A stretch of 64,000 nt of DNA from Aeromicrobium chenweiae (GTDB lineage Bacteria; Actinomycetota; Actinomycetes; Propionibacteriales; Nocardioidaceae), in the NCBI RefSeq assembly GCF_003065605.1, contig NZ_CP026952.1, positions 1,674,001 to 1,738,000 of the forward strand, in the 5' to 3' direction. Below the pieces are notes generated by a model. It did no database searches. It had not been told where the DNA came from and was given only the letters and a program-made list of their open reading frames with translations. The stretch's first letter is position 1, and every line of letters begins with the position of its first letter. The position numbers and the translations under genes were made by a program. Positions 1-9,193 of this stretch are shown in pieces.

Positions 1-2
1 TG

Positions 3-188
3 ATGCAGAACCTCAAAAACTTCGCGCCCTCCGACTGGTTGGGGGTGGGAGCCCTAGTCACGTTCGACATTCTGACGATACTGAGTGTCCGCAACGCTAT
101 GAAGGACAAAGACTTGGCGATGCGACTGCCGCGCTTCACCACCCTCATGGGGGCGACCACACTAGGCCAGTGGCCCGAGCGACCATGA
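3..188 (+). CDS. Possible small membrane peptide or 3' end of a truncated gene
   Basis: The frame begins at the window edge, so it may be the tail of a longer gene. It encodes 61 residues with one hydrophobic stretch at about residues 13-30 (WLGVGALVTFDILTILSV) followed by a basic segment, as in a single-pass membrane peptide. No ribosome binding site can be assessed because upstream sequence is missing. I do not recognise a family. It lies in the lower-GC accessory region. It could also be a chance frame. Confidence 0.25.
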   Translation: MQNLKNFAPSDWLGVGALVTFDILTILSVRNAMKDKDLAMRLPRFTTLMGATTLGQWPERP

Positions 189-521
189 GCCGATTGACAT
201 CGCGTATCGGCGGTAGCGCTTCTCGGTCGGAATCGTTTTGGGTGGAATCTGACACGAGGCGCTACGGGCGCGCAAACCTTGCTCAACCTGAGCCGGCGAG
301 TTCAGAGCCGTCGCATCCATCCAAAACAAGTTTCTATCCTGCTGCGAACATGCCCTTGGCGGCTTCCGCGGCTTCTGAGGAACTTCGGCCACGCCAATGC
401 GGCAAGTTGACGCACCGATCGCCAACACGCATTCATGGCGTGAACGCAACGAGCAACAGGCCAAGACGGACGGGTGCACTAGGCTTCGGTGTCCACGACA
501 AGCAACGCGATAGTTTCAATC
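189..521. other. Intergenic stretch, no gene supported
   Basis: Short frames exist on both strands but none has domain-like composition or a convincing start. A TAGGCT hexamer at 480-485 could be the -10 box of the gene that follows. Confidence 0.4.
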
Positions 522-1079
522 ATGTCGAAGGAGCAAGCCACGCTAGTTGCCGCGATCATCGCGGCAGTAGCCTCACTTCTCGTTCTAGTTGCGAACCTTC
601 TGGGAACTCGCCGCGCGGAGATGCGAGCAGCCCATCGCACGGCACTGGTCAATCAACTTGAGAGTCTCGGCGAAGGAATCCACGAAACCGCGGCATCAGC
701 GACCATTATCCGACGATTGCATTTGCAGAACGCAGAGACGAAAACTTGGCGTGATGACGACAAGTCTGGATCCGACAAGTTGAAGCTGGTTCGACCGAAG
801 ATCAAATACACTCGGTACGCCGTAGACGAACCCCTACGCACCCTCTCGCGCATGCCAGAGTGGATTGCCACGTACAAGTCTGTCAAGCAGACAAACGCCG
901 ATGAACTCCTCGAGGAGATGCAAAAGCTGGCCGGCGCGATCGATGAGGCCATTCGGTGGTCGTACAAGCGAGGACTTCCTCCGGGCCCGCTTCGTCGGTG
1001 GTGGCTTAAACGTCGGACCAAGCGCGTTCGAACGCTATGGGGTGCCCGTTTCGACGAAGCCGAGCCGCGTTCGGACTAG
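522..1079 (+). CDS. Hypothetical membrane-anchored protein
   Basis: About 185 residues. Residues 6-28 form one hydrophobic helix (ATLVAAIIAAVASLLVLVAN) directly after a short MSKEQ head, followed by RR and a soluble, charged region with helical character. This reads as an N-terminally anchored cytoplasmic protein. The frame opens at a GTG at 489, but a TAGGCT -10-like box at 480-485 would start the transcript at about 492, so I prefer the ATG at 522. No clear Shine-Dalgarno is seen. Base composition is lower in GC than the core genes. I do not recognise the family and infer no function. Confidence 0.55.
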   Translation: MSKEQATLVAAIIAAVASLLVLVANLLGTRRAEMRAAHRTALVNQLESLGEGIHETAASATIIRRLHLQNAETKTWRDDDKSGSDKLKLVRPKIKYTRYAVDEPLRTLSRMPEWIATYKSVKQTNADELLEEMQKLAGAIDEAIRWSYKRGLPPGPLRRWWLKRRTKRVRTLWGARFDEAEPRSD

Positions 1080-1399
1080 ACGCACGCGGGGGATTGACGC
1101 ATCGATCCCGATGTCGCGAGCGAACTCGGTGCCTTCGCAAGCCCGAGGTCTTTGTACTCTCCTCTCAAGAGGCCTTCGGGGCCCGCTGGGGCCGGCCCTG
1201 ATGCCCCACTTCTGAGGTACGACTCCCCCCCCCGCAACAGCGACGAGAGCCCACGCCAGCAAGGCAATGCCGCTAATGGCAGACCAACCCATGCCAGCAG
1301 AATTCGCACAACGCCCTTGGAGTAACCCGCCCGCTCATATAACCGAGCAGGCTAGGACAAGATTGGGCGGTACGTGTCGTGATTCGCTTCTCGGCATCT
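1080..1399. other. Intergenic stretch, no gene supported
   Basis: About 320 nt separating convergent genes. It contains a short poly-C run near 1227-1235 and GC-rich inverted segments around 1170-1205 that could help termination. Frames on the minus strand here look like chance frames. Confidence 0.4.
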
Positions 1400-1858
1400 T
1401 CAAGGCTGGTCTGGGGAGGCAGACGCCGGGACGTTGACCTGAACATCTGGTTTCGAAGGCGTGACAGCCCAGAGCGACAGGCCGACCAACGCTACTGCCA
1501 AGACTAGGAGCGTCTTTCCCGGAGTGAGATCCTTCAGGACTTTGAACGACTCTTCCAGGATCGCGCCTTCGGCCAAACCCTGAGTGTCAATGTCCTCATC
1601 TTTGGTCGTCGTCTCCGTGGTCTTAGTCATACGAAAGTCACCCAGAATGAGTCCAAATCCAGCGCCGAGAAGTATCCCCGCCACCGCCATTATCCCTGGT
1701 AGGAATGAACCCACCGGATCCTCGAGCCCCGCGATATTCTTCGACATTTGGTAGAAGACAACGCCTCCGACGCCTGCAAGAACAACCCCAGAACCTATCC
1801 AGATTTGCCAAGGAAGAATCGGCGCGTCACTGGATTCCTTCGTAGTCTTTTCCGTCAT
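1400..1858 (-). CDS. Hypothetical small integral membrane protein
   Basis: 152 residues. Three hydrophobic segments are visible: about 17-37 (IWIGSGVVLAGVGGVVFY), 53-73 (FLPGIMAVAGILLGAGFGLI) and 116-134 (TLLVLAVALVGLSLWAV). A Thr/Lys/Asp-rich linker separates the second and third, and a short Pro/Ser tail ends the protein. The frame extends upstream, but the ATG at 1858 has a GGGAG element at good spacing (about 7-8 nt), which decides the start. It faces away from the next gene at 2067, so the two may share a promoter region. No family is recognised. Confidence 0.6.
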   Translation of the reverse strand: MTEKTTKESSDAPILPWQIWIGSGVVLAGVGGVVFYQMSKNIAGLEDPVGSFLPGIMAVAGILLGAGFGLILGDFRMTKTTETTTKDEDIDTQGLAEGAILEESFKVLKDLTPGKTLLVLAVALVGLSLWAVTPSKPDVQVNVPASASPDQP

Positions 1859-2066
1859 TGGTGAACTCCCATCAGGCGAATCCGGCAGTGTGAGTACGAG
1901 CGTCCTAGGGTTGGCTCCCGTGCGCAATCGCCCTTTGGTGTCATCCCAGGCGGGCCTTAGGACCTGCCCCATCCTGAGGGGCATGGGCCGTAAGCTTGTG
2001 AGGCGCACTGTTGGAAGGGATGCGTGCGACAGTCAGACAGCCTCGGACACGGGTATTCGCGGGGGT

Positions 2067-3248
2067 ATGACGCGCTTCTCTACATCCACAGGAAAGTCGC
2101 CATCCAAGCGTGATGTCGCAACGCAGTCGGAGGCGGCTGTCCGCCTCATCAAGATGCTCAACACAGAACGGCGCGTCGCCCACCCCAGATCTTCTGTCAC
2201 CCTCGAAACTCGTCCTGTGTCTGAATACATCGACGTTTCGCCTTCCGTTCGCTCGCAGGTGCTTGAGGCACGGGCTCGAGTCAAGTCTGCGAACCAGACC
2301 ATAGATAACCTGCTTCGAACCGGCGCTCTAGACCCGTCGTTGATCAGCGCGATCCAAGCAGTTGCTGAAGCACTTCGTTTCATCGGTGAGCACGCCCCGC
2401 ACATAGTTGATGAAGACTCAGGAATCGACGGCCGCATCGATTTCCTATATGCCCTTGATCAGTCGTCGATTGATCAATACGCGGAACACACAGACGACCT
2501 TCTGACAGTGCTCAACCTCATCGCGTCCTTCCCTGACGATCTCGACGATCTTGCTGACGCCGCTGAGGAACTACTCAAACGCGTCGTCGGTTTTCTCCGG
2601 GACTTATTGGGCCAGGAGTCGCCGATGAACTCTGACCTATGGGTCGGAGTTGAGAGTCAATACACCAACTCGGCTGCAGTACTCAACTCTTTCGCCCTTT
2701 GGCGGAGTTCAGTACAGGCGTCGAAGCGTGCCGAGAGTGCCGCCGAAGCTGCGGCAGAGTCCGCTGGAGAAACGGCTCAAACTTCTCTCGCATCCGAATT
2801 CGAGTCACTACGGGATGCCGAGAAAAGGATCGCGAACTGGTTTCGACGGTCTACCATCGCGCTCCTGCTTGCAACGTTGGGTTTCGCCGCGTACATAGCT
2901 TTCGGGGAGCATGATCGGGCAGCATCTGAAGCCGCGCAGAAGCTCGCTCTGGCGGTGCCTGCAATCTTGCTCGCCGCATACCTCGGTCGAGAGGCAAGCG
3001 CGCATCGGCGTACTGCCCACTGGGCCACTGTGATGGTTGCACAGCTGAGGTCGATCCGGGCGTACTCTGCGGAGCTCTCCCCGCAGGGTCGCGACGAGTT
3101 GAAGTTGCGCTTCGGATTTCGAGTCTTTTTAGACGCGCCCGCGTTGGGTGGCGCGGATGAAGGTGCCAGCCCACCCAACAGGGACTTGGGGGTAGTCCAA
3201 GTTATCCGTGAGGCAAGTGAGGCTGCGCGATCGACTAGGGGAGTTTGA
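2067..3248 (+). CDS. Hypothetical protein with coiled coil and two C-terminal membrane helices
   Basis: About 393 residues from the ATG at 2067; the open frame extends upstream to 1890, so the start is uncertain (a GGGGG run lies very close to the ATG). The first 200 residues are soluble and helical and acidic near DDLDDLADAAEELL. An alanine- and glutamate-rich coiled coil (SKRAESAAEAAAESAGE) follows, then two hydrophobic segments (TIALLLATLGFAAYIAFG and LALAVPAILLAAYLG), then a basic cytoplasmic tail. The architecture is membrane-anchored with a large soluble head. I do not recognise the family. It sits between two membrane proteins and the STAND NTPase in the accessory region. Confidence 0.6.
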   Translation: MTRFSTSTGKSPSKRDVATQSEAAVRLIKMLNTERRVAHPRSSVTLETRPVSEYIDVSPSVRSQVLEARARVKSANQTIDNLLRTGALDPSLISAIQAVAEALRFIGEHAPHIVDEDSGIDGRIDFLYALDQSSIDQYAEHTDDLLTVLNLIASFPDDLDDLADAAEELLKRVVGFLRDLLGQESPMNSDLWVGVESQYTNSAAVLNSFALWRSSVQASKRAESAAEAAAESAGETAQTSLASEFESLRDAEKRIANWFRRSTIALLLATLGFAAYIAFGEHDRAASEAAQKLALAVPAILLAAYLGREASAHRRTAHWATVMVAQLRSIRAYSAELSPQGRDELKLRFGFRVFLDAPALGGADEGASPPNRDLGVVQVIREASEAARSTRGV

Positions 3249-3429
3249 GCCGCGCCGCCTCGCGGGCACGAGCGAAGCCCTTCCTGATTGCTTGTCGGGC
3301 ACTCGCGGGGAAGGGGACAACACCACATTTCGCGCGCCGGTGAACGCAGCTCTCTGTAACGGCCCTAAAAAGGGGGCCATACTCGCCTGAACACTGGAGT
3401 GATTGGAAGGCTAAACCGGGAGGCATCGA
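3249..3429. other. Intergenic between convergent genes
   Basis: About 180 nt between the converging gene at 2067-3248 and the STAND NTPase. No gene or strong intrinsic terminator is visible. Confidence 0.4.
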
Positions 3430-6400
3430 CTAATTGCGCACGGCTCCGTCGACTGCCCGATGGACACCGTAGACGCCGAGTTCCAGCAACCGATCGAGGA
3501 TGTCGAGCAGGGCCTTGATGCGTGCGCGGTCGCGAGTCTGCGCCAACCCACGAACCACCAAATCGGAGATGTAGTGAGCATCTCCGGCAGCACCGGTCCT
3601 CATGTCGGCCACGTCATCGCCATTGATGTCCAGGAAGCGGTGTGCAGCGAGGTCAACGAGATCGTCGACCTTGTCCGGCGCCTCCTGCAGTGTGATGAGC
3701 AGTTGCGGGGTCGCGTGCACGTAGCTCGGTGATTCGATCAAGTCAGCCAAGAATCCGGCGTAAGGGCGCAGGTTGTCTCCACGGAGATGCCCGGCCAGGC
3801 TTCCAACTTCCTTCCGAACCTCATCGTCTTCGTCATGCATTAGCTGGCGCAGAGTAGCTAACACGAGGGCTGAGTCAGCGGACCGATCAACCCGAGCGGC
3901 GCAGAGCCCAGCCACCCCACGTCGAACTTCCACATCACCAGCGAGCGCTCGTTCCATCGCCGCCGGACGCTCCCATTGCAACGCGGCGAAAGCAGCCACG
4001 ACGCCGCCCACCTTGCGGACCTCTGCATCTGTCGAGATGAGCATGCGATCGACCACCGGATCGATGACATGCGGGTCGACGTTGCCGATGTAGATCATCA
4101 GGTTGTCTAGCATGTCCGAGGCAAGGAGGAGATCGTCGGCCTCGATGAGGTGTTCAAACGCCTCGTACGCCGTTGCCCGTGCATACCGTAGGCAAGCAGC
4201 GATTGTGTGCGCAACACAGGCGCGGACACTCAAGACTGGGTCGTTTGCAAGCTCCAGGAGATGGGGGGCTACGAGCTCCGTGCGCGTGCCATCCGGATCA
4301 TGGATCAGGAGATCTCCGAGCGACTCAGCCAGACTTCCTCGCGACGTGTTGAAGCCGTTTTGGAACAGGTCACGTCCGGTGCGTTCGTCGTCTTGACGTA
4401 CGAAGACAGGCGAGTTGTCGACAGGGTCAGGAGCATGCCGCGCCCGGTCGAGAACCATCGCCACGATATCTAAGGGTGCCTCGTCAAGGAGGCGACGGAC
4501 GGCCCAGCCAAGCCAGCGGTCGCCGTCATTGAGGCCGAGGCTCATGACGTGCCGTATCGCATCGAAGACAGCGTGCTGCGTGTCTTCCTCAATGGATGCT
4601 TCTCCGAAGCCCCTCAGGATGGCACCGGGATAAGCCTCGTTGGTCGCGGAGGTCAACTGCATTGCTAGTCCAGCGAATCGAAGTGGATCCTCTGTCGTTC
4701 GCGCCTTCAGCTGCTCGGCCAACTCACGAGCGCCGCCGACCTCGCTGCCGAAGTCGCGATCATCACTGTCGTGCTTTGCCATGGCCTTCAACCACTGCGC
4801 GTTGCTCATCTTCTGTGTGGCTGGGGTGCCGATGGGTGACCCGACCGTGTACGTGATGATGCCGGTCGGGGACTCGGGCACGTCGGAGTCGAACTTGCGC
4901 TGATACTCCTGCAGTCTTCGAATTCCTACTGGTGTTAATCGCTGGCGGTCGAGGGCGGACAGGAATTTGAATGCGGTGTGGCCAAACGACCGAAGCCTGT
5001 GGCGGGGGTCGGGAGATTTATAGGTGGCGGGAAGGTCACGGAACTGTGCTTCGAGCTGAAGGTGGACCTCGTCTCTGACGATCGGCGCGATGGCCTCAAC
5101 AACTTCACGTGAGAGCCAGTGCGAATCGGAAAGGTAACCCGCTTCGAGGCGGGTGCCTCCTTGGAGAATCAACTCAGCTGCCCATGAGGCGAAGGTGTCG
5201 GCCCCAGCAACCAGAGCGCGATACAACAAGGCCTGCGCCGCGTCTTGTTCGTTGGCGGCCAGGGACTGCAGCATTGGCTCGATGGTTTCCGGCGACGTCT
5301 GTGCCCATCGTCCGAGCGCGTCTGCCGCGCCGTTGTACAACGCGTCGTCGACCTTGCCGTAGCTCGCCGTTCGGAACCTGAGGCTGAAGTGCCGATCGCG
5401 AAACAGATCTCGTTCGTACCGGTCGTAGCGGGTGGCCTCCATGACTGCCAGCAGATGCGGCACGAATGCTTCCGCGAACGCTTGCGGCTCGGCTTTGCAA
5501 GCTGCTTCGATCATTTGAGTGGCGCCATACTCATGTACGCCAAGGAGGGCTACTTTGCCGTCGCCACCGAGCGTCAGCGCAGACGGGCTCTCAACAAAGC
5601 AAGTCTTGAGCATCTCGACTGCCCAGAGTGGCTTGTGTTCTGCAAGCTCGTGTGCCGAAAGCCAGAAGTTGTGGTCGGCTGGATTAACGTCGCCGGCACG
5701 GAGTGCCTTCAACAGCAGATCGAACAGCTGCCGACGTTGGTGCAGGTCAGCGCGCTGTGTCACCGTACGGAGCCAGCTCACGTAGTCGGGTGATTCATTC
5801 CGCGCCTTCAAGAGGTCGGCCACCTCGCCCTCATATCCGGGGCCGGCGTTGCCCATCCAGTCGATGCTCCTTTCTCGCAGTGTGGCGTTGTCACTGTCGA
5901 GCCACCCTTCGATGTGATCAAGGGCGTAGAACGGACCGAACCAGCTCGGCCGTGCGAGCTGCCGCCAAAGCTGTTTTGTCAGCGTTGATTCCTTCTCGGC
6001 AAGGCGCAGCACAAGTTCGACATCCTCGAACGTCGGAGTGCTCACGTTCGCGAAGACGGCGACCACCGTCTCCTTGATGTGGAAGCGGACATCTGCGCTG
6101 TTAAGGACTGCCTCGACCTCGGTCCGGAACCGATCCGGATCTCGCTCACGGAGGAGCTCGAGGATCTGCCGTACCTGCGCTCGTCGGAACAGTTCTTGCT
6201 CCTGGGCGCAAAGGAATTCGACCATGGACTGCTCCCGCGACAGCCACTGGCGGGCGAACGCGAAGTCAAAAAAGGTCTCGTGAAAAAAGGACACGCGGTC
6301 GTCCTCGATCGCGATGACCTGCTCGGAGGCGAGGACCCGCGCATGTTTGATGAAGTCCCCAGGACCGAGGATCTCGACGGAGACGGACAACGTCTGCTGG

Positions 6401-8004
6401 TCGCTCGCGGTGTTGGCGATCCGGGCCAGGACGTCATTGAACAGCGTCCCAGGACGCCGCTGCTCAGAGGTTTGTTCCTTGCGCTGCCAGAAGGCTTCGA
6501 AGAGCGAGCCTCGAGAGGTGAAGTTCAGGGCGCCTGGCTGGCCGGCGACCGTCTCCAGCAGGACGAGATTGAGCGGTGACCTGAGGAGCGCACGCTGCGT
6601 AGGCGTGAGCAAAACGGGATCTAGACCCATGGCCGAGACACTGTCCACCACCGCTTCGTCGGACAGCGGTTCAATGTTTAGGCGTTCGACGTCGTTCCGA
6701 GCATCTAGTTTGCGAATGCGATGATCGTTCTCGACGTCGAACAGTCGGCAAGCCAGGATGACGCGCACGCCCTCAACCGCCGCTGCTTCTTGAATGAGAT
6801 CGGCAATGACGTCGTAGCGCTCCGAGAGGCGCCCGGAAGCTAGCGACACCGCGTCGAGTTGGTCGATGATCAAGATGGCGTCGCGGCCGTCTGCCGCCGT
6901 TCGCAGCGCCGCGACCGGCGATGTCGAGAGGCCCAGCTGGGTGCCCAACTCGTTGGTCGAACCGAAAGCGCCGCGGCGGTCAAGCCTGAACGCGAGTACC
7001 TCGGCGTCCTGCGCCTCGAACTCGCCTGCCGCCTGGTAAAGCACAGAGCTCTTTCCGCAACCGCCAGCTCCGACGACAAATGCGAGGTGCGTCGTAGCCA
7101 TGAGGTCGACGAGAGTTGCAGCTTCCTTCCTCTCGATCGGCGGCGAGAGGAGTTCGCGCTCGATCGTGCCGCGCCAGCTCTGGGTCGTCGCCACTACTTG
7201 GTCATGGGACGTCCGACGTGCGTCGGAGCCGCGTGGTGTGATGCCATCGCGAGCAAGTGCGTCAAGCAGTTCACGACGCGTCATCCGCTTGCGCAGGTTG
7301 TTCAGCAGCACGGCACCTATGGCAACTGCCAGAAGGTCTCCGGTCGCCCCCTCCAAGCTCACCTCAGCGAGCATGGCGTTGGTCGCTACCAGCTGCTCCT
7401 CAACTTCAACCTCGATCCACATTCCTCGGAGGATTTGCCACGCTGCCTCAGTAGTTCCGAAGACATTCGCCGCGGTCAACTCATCAAAAGTTGGTCTCAA
7501 CCCGGGCGTGAGCTGATGCGCAACGAACTGCTGTGCGTCCGCCGATTGCCGCGCCAGGCTGGCCATTACGCGAAGCGCCCCGCTGGGAGTCATAGAACTG
7601 AAATGGAATTCACGCCCAGCCGCAACGTGGCGAGCAGCTGCTGCCAACACCCCGCGACCTCTGAGCGCTGCAATCGTCCAGTGATCGGTGATGTTGTTCT
7701 GGCGCTTCACCTGGGTCGCCGAAATGTCACCGTGCTCGTTGATGTAGGTGAACTCCGAGCCATCTGCGAGTCCAGGGTCGATCTCTTCGAGCGTAAGACT
7801 GCGGCGCCCGTCCATGATGCAGAGCAGAGCGTGACGGATGGCCCAGGCCAGTTCGTACTTGTTGCCGAGCTTGTCGGCGACCCCACCACCGGCGCCAGCC
7901 ATTCGTAGCGCCGGATCCCGTGGCGTGGGACTTGTCGCGATGTTCGAATGTTCGGATTTCTCGCGTTCTCCTCCAGATGGATACGGAGGAGGGACGCCAG
8001 TCAT
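3430..8004 (-). CDS. STAND-type P-loop NTPase with N-terminal nuclease-like domain, Avs-like defence candidate
   Basis: A 1524-residue protein in three parts. Residues about 40-200 hold a restriction-endonuclease-like pattern: GNKYELAW, then LEEID (E73/E74), then E84, then QVKRQ (Q98-x-K100), the E...D/E...QxK layout of DUF4297/Cap4-like and Mrr-like nucleases. Residues about 300-600 are a P-loop NTPase: Walker A GAGGCGKS (312-319), Walker B AILIIDQLD (376-384) and a sensor-like ACR motif (418-420). The remaining ~900 residues are helical and repeat-like (HEAT/TPR type), suited to target recognition. Effector, STAND ATPase and repeat sensor in one chain is the layout of antiviral STAND proteins; that function is inferred from architecture. 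A TAGCCT box 6 nt upstream supports the ATG at 8004, although a second Met (residue 35) lies just before the conserved region. The gene stands alone on its strand in lower-GC DNA. Confidence 0.75.
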   Translation of the reverse strand: MTGVPPPYPSGGEREKSEHSNIATSPTPRDPALRMAGAGGGVADKLGNKYELAWAIRHALLCIMDGRRSLTLEEIDPGLADGSEFTYINEHGDISATQVKRQNNITDHWTIAALRGRGVLAAAARHVAAGREFHFSSMTPSGALRVMASLARQSADAQQFVAHQLTPGLRPTFDELTAANVFGTTEAAWQILRGMWIEVEVEEQLVATNAMLAEVSLEGATGDLLAVAIGAVLLNNLRKRMTRRELLDALARDGITPRGSDARRTSHDQVVATTQSWRGTIERELLSPPIERKEAATLVDLMATTHLAFVVGAGGCGKSSVLYQAAGEFEAQDAEVLAFRLDRRGAFGSTNELGTQLGLSTSPVAALRTAADGRDAILIIDQLDAVSLASGRLSERYDVIADLIQEAAAVEGVRVILACRLFDVENDHRIRKLDARNDVERLNIEPLSDEAVVDSVSAMGLDPVLLTPTQRALLRSPLNLVLLETVAGQPGALNFTSRGSLFEAFWQRKEQTSEQRRPGTLFNDVLARIANTASDQQTLSVSVEILGPGDFIKHARVLASEQVIAIEDDRVSFFHETFFDFAFARQWLSREQSMVEFLCAQEQELFRRAQVRQILELLRERDPDRFRTEVEAVLNSADVRFHIKETVVAVFANVSTPTFEDVELVLRLAEKESTLTKQLWRQLARPSWFGPFYALDHIEGWLDSDNATLRERSIDWMGNAGPGYEGEVADLLKARNESPDYVSWLRTVTQRADLHQRRQLFDLLLKALRAGDVNPADHNFWLSAHELAEHKPLWAVEMLKTCFVESPSALTLGGDGKVALLGVHEYGATQMIEAACKAEPQAFAEAFVPHLLAVMEATRYDRYERDLFRDRHFSLRFRTASYGKVDDALYNGAADALGRWAQTSPETIEPMLQSLAANEQDAAQALLYRALVAGADTFASWAAELILQGGTRLEAGYLSDSHWLSREVVEAIAPIVRDEVHLQLEAQFRDLPATYKSPDPRHRLRSFGHTAFKFLSALDRQRLTPVGIRRLQEYQRKFDSDVPESPTGIITYTVGSPIGTPATQKMSNAQWLKAMAKHDSDDRDFGSEVGGARELAEQLKARTTEDPLRFAGLAMQLTSATNEAYPGAILRGFGEASIEEDTQHAVFDAIRHVMSLGLNDGDRWLGWAVRRLLDEAPLDIVAMVLDRARHAPDPVDNSPVFVRQDDERTGRDLFQNGFNTSRGSLAESLGDLLIHDPDGTRTELVAPHLLELANDPVLSVRACVAHTIAACLRYARATAYEAFEHLIEADDLLLASDMLDNLMIYIGNVDPHVIDPVVDRMLISTDAEVRKVGGVVAAFAALQWERPAAMERALAGDVEVRRGVAGLCAARVDRSADSALVLATLRQLMHDEDDEVRKEVGSLAGHLRGDNLRPYAGFLADLIESPSYVHATPQLLITLQEAPDKVDDLVDLAAHRFLDINGDDVADMRTGAAGDAHYISDLVVRGLAQTRDRARIKALLDILDRLLELGVYGVHRAVDGAVRN

Positions 8005-8010
8005 AGCAAC

Positions 8011-8016
8011 AGGCTA
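8011..8016 (-). promoter_or_regulatory. -10 box of STAND NTPase gene
   Basis: TAGCCT on the minus strand, followed by 6 nt and the ATG at 8004. No Shine-Dalgarno is present, consistent with a leaderless transcript. Confidence 0.5.
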
Positions 8017-8207
8017 CTTTCGCCCGACGACAAACACCGCCTTAGACAGCTAGCTCGGCGCGTCAATCTGGGCGATATGACGCAGCACCGGGCCACACCG
8101 CCTGGGCAGACAACACCCGCGTTCCTGCGTACCTTTTCAACGGTCGTTTTGACCTGTGCCGCCCGCGACTAGGCTGAGCCTCGTGCGCGCAGCCATAGCG
8201 GCCGCGC

Positions 8208-9134
8208 TCATCCGGTCCGGCCGTCGAACGCAAGCAGGGTTTCCACCAAGGCTGCCGGGTTCTCCTCGGCGATCCAGTGGCCGGCATCGGGGATGCCGAC
8301 GACCGTGACGTCATCGGCCAGCTCGCGGCCGATCTTCTCGGCTGCGTCGGCGTGGGCCAGACTGGCCGTGCCGTACAGGCCGAGGCACGGGATCGTCAGC
8401 TTCCCGCCGTCGCGGACGGCCGCACGGATGTCGTCGGCGTCCTGGTCGAAGGCGCGGTAGAGGTCGAAGCCTGCGCGCATGGCACCGGCCTGTTCGTACG
8501 CCGTCGCGTAGGCGGCGGTGTCGACGGCGGTCGGCCTGGCCGCGTGGCGGTCGAAGAAGTACTGCAGGTAGAGGCGTTCTCGCCCCGCGACCAATGCCTC
8601 CGGCAGGTCCAGCAGGGCATGGAAGTTGAAGTGCCACTCGATCGCCGAGCCCCGCAGGCGGTCGAACACCTCGGTGCCCGGCTGGCTGGCCTCGCCGTAT
8701 CCGAGGGCGCGGGTGTCCGCGCGGTACCGGAAGGCGTACGCCGTCGCCACCATCGAGCCGATGTCGTGGCCCAGCACGAAGGCCGGGCGCGTCAGGCCGA
8801 GGTGGTCGTGCAGCAGGAGGTGGATGTCCTCGGCCATGGCCCACTTCGTGTAGCCGCCGCGGGGGAGGGTGACGTCTCCTCGGAGGTCCGCGGTCCTTCC
8901 TGGGCCGTCGCTGGGCCGGGACGAGTGGCCCGCGCCACGGTAGTCGGGGGCGATCACCCGGTAGCCGGCATCAGCCAGCGGCGCGAGCACATGCCGCCAC
9001 TGCCACGCGGTCTGCGGATAGCCGTGCAGCAGGACGAGCGCGTCATCCCCTTGTCCGCAGTCGTAGTAGTGCAGACGCACGCCGCTCTCCAGGTAGGCGG
9101 AGCCCGTCATCGCGCTCATCCCGTTGTCGACCAT
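8208..9134 (-). CDS. Alpha/beta hydrolase, epoxide hydrolase-like
   Basis: 308 residues of the alpha/beta-hydrolase fold. HGYPQT (37-42) forms the oxyanion-hole region, GHDIG places the nucleophile Asp at about residue 124, and DAGHW near the C-terminus supplies the catalytic His. An Asp rather than Ser nucleophile is typical of epoxide hydrolases and haloalkane or haloacid dehalogenases, so the substrate is likely an epoxide or halogenated compound; which one cannot be told. A GGGGGTCAGGA element precedes the ATG at 9134; in-frame Met 6 and Met 9 are alternatives. It is the first gene with core-like GC after the accessory region. Confidence 0.8.
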   Translation of the reverse strand: MVDNGMSAMTGSAYLESGVRLHYYDCGQGDDALVLLHGYPQTAWQWRHVLAPLADAGYRVIAPDYRGAGHSSRPSDGPGRTADLRGDVTLPRGGYTKWAMAEDIHLLLHDHLGLTRPAFVLGHDIGSMVATAYAFRYRADTRALGYGEASQPGTEVFDRLRGSAIEWHFNFHALLDLPEALVAGRERLYLQYFFDRHAARPTAVDTAAYATAYEQAGAMRAGFDLYRAFDQDADDIRAAVRDGGKLTIPCLGLYGTASLAHADAAEKIGRELADDVTVVGIPDAGHWIAEENPAALVETLLAFDGRTG

Positions 9135-9193
9135 TCCTGACCCCCGATCGATCCAGCCCTCGTCGCGGCGGTACCCACGCCGGCAAGACCGAA

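Noticed and set aside
1227..1235. Poly-C run as a phase-variable tract
   Set aside because: It lies in non-coding sequence between convergent genes, with no promoter or reading frame that a length change would affect.
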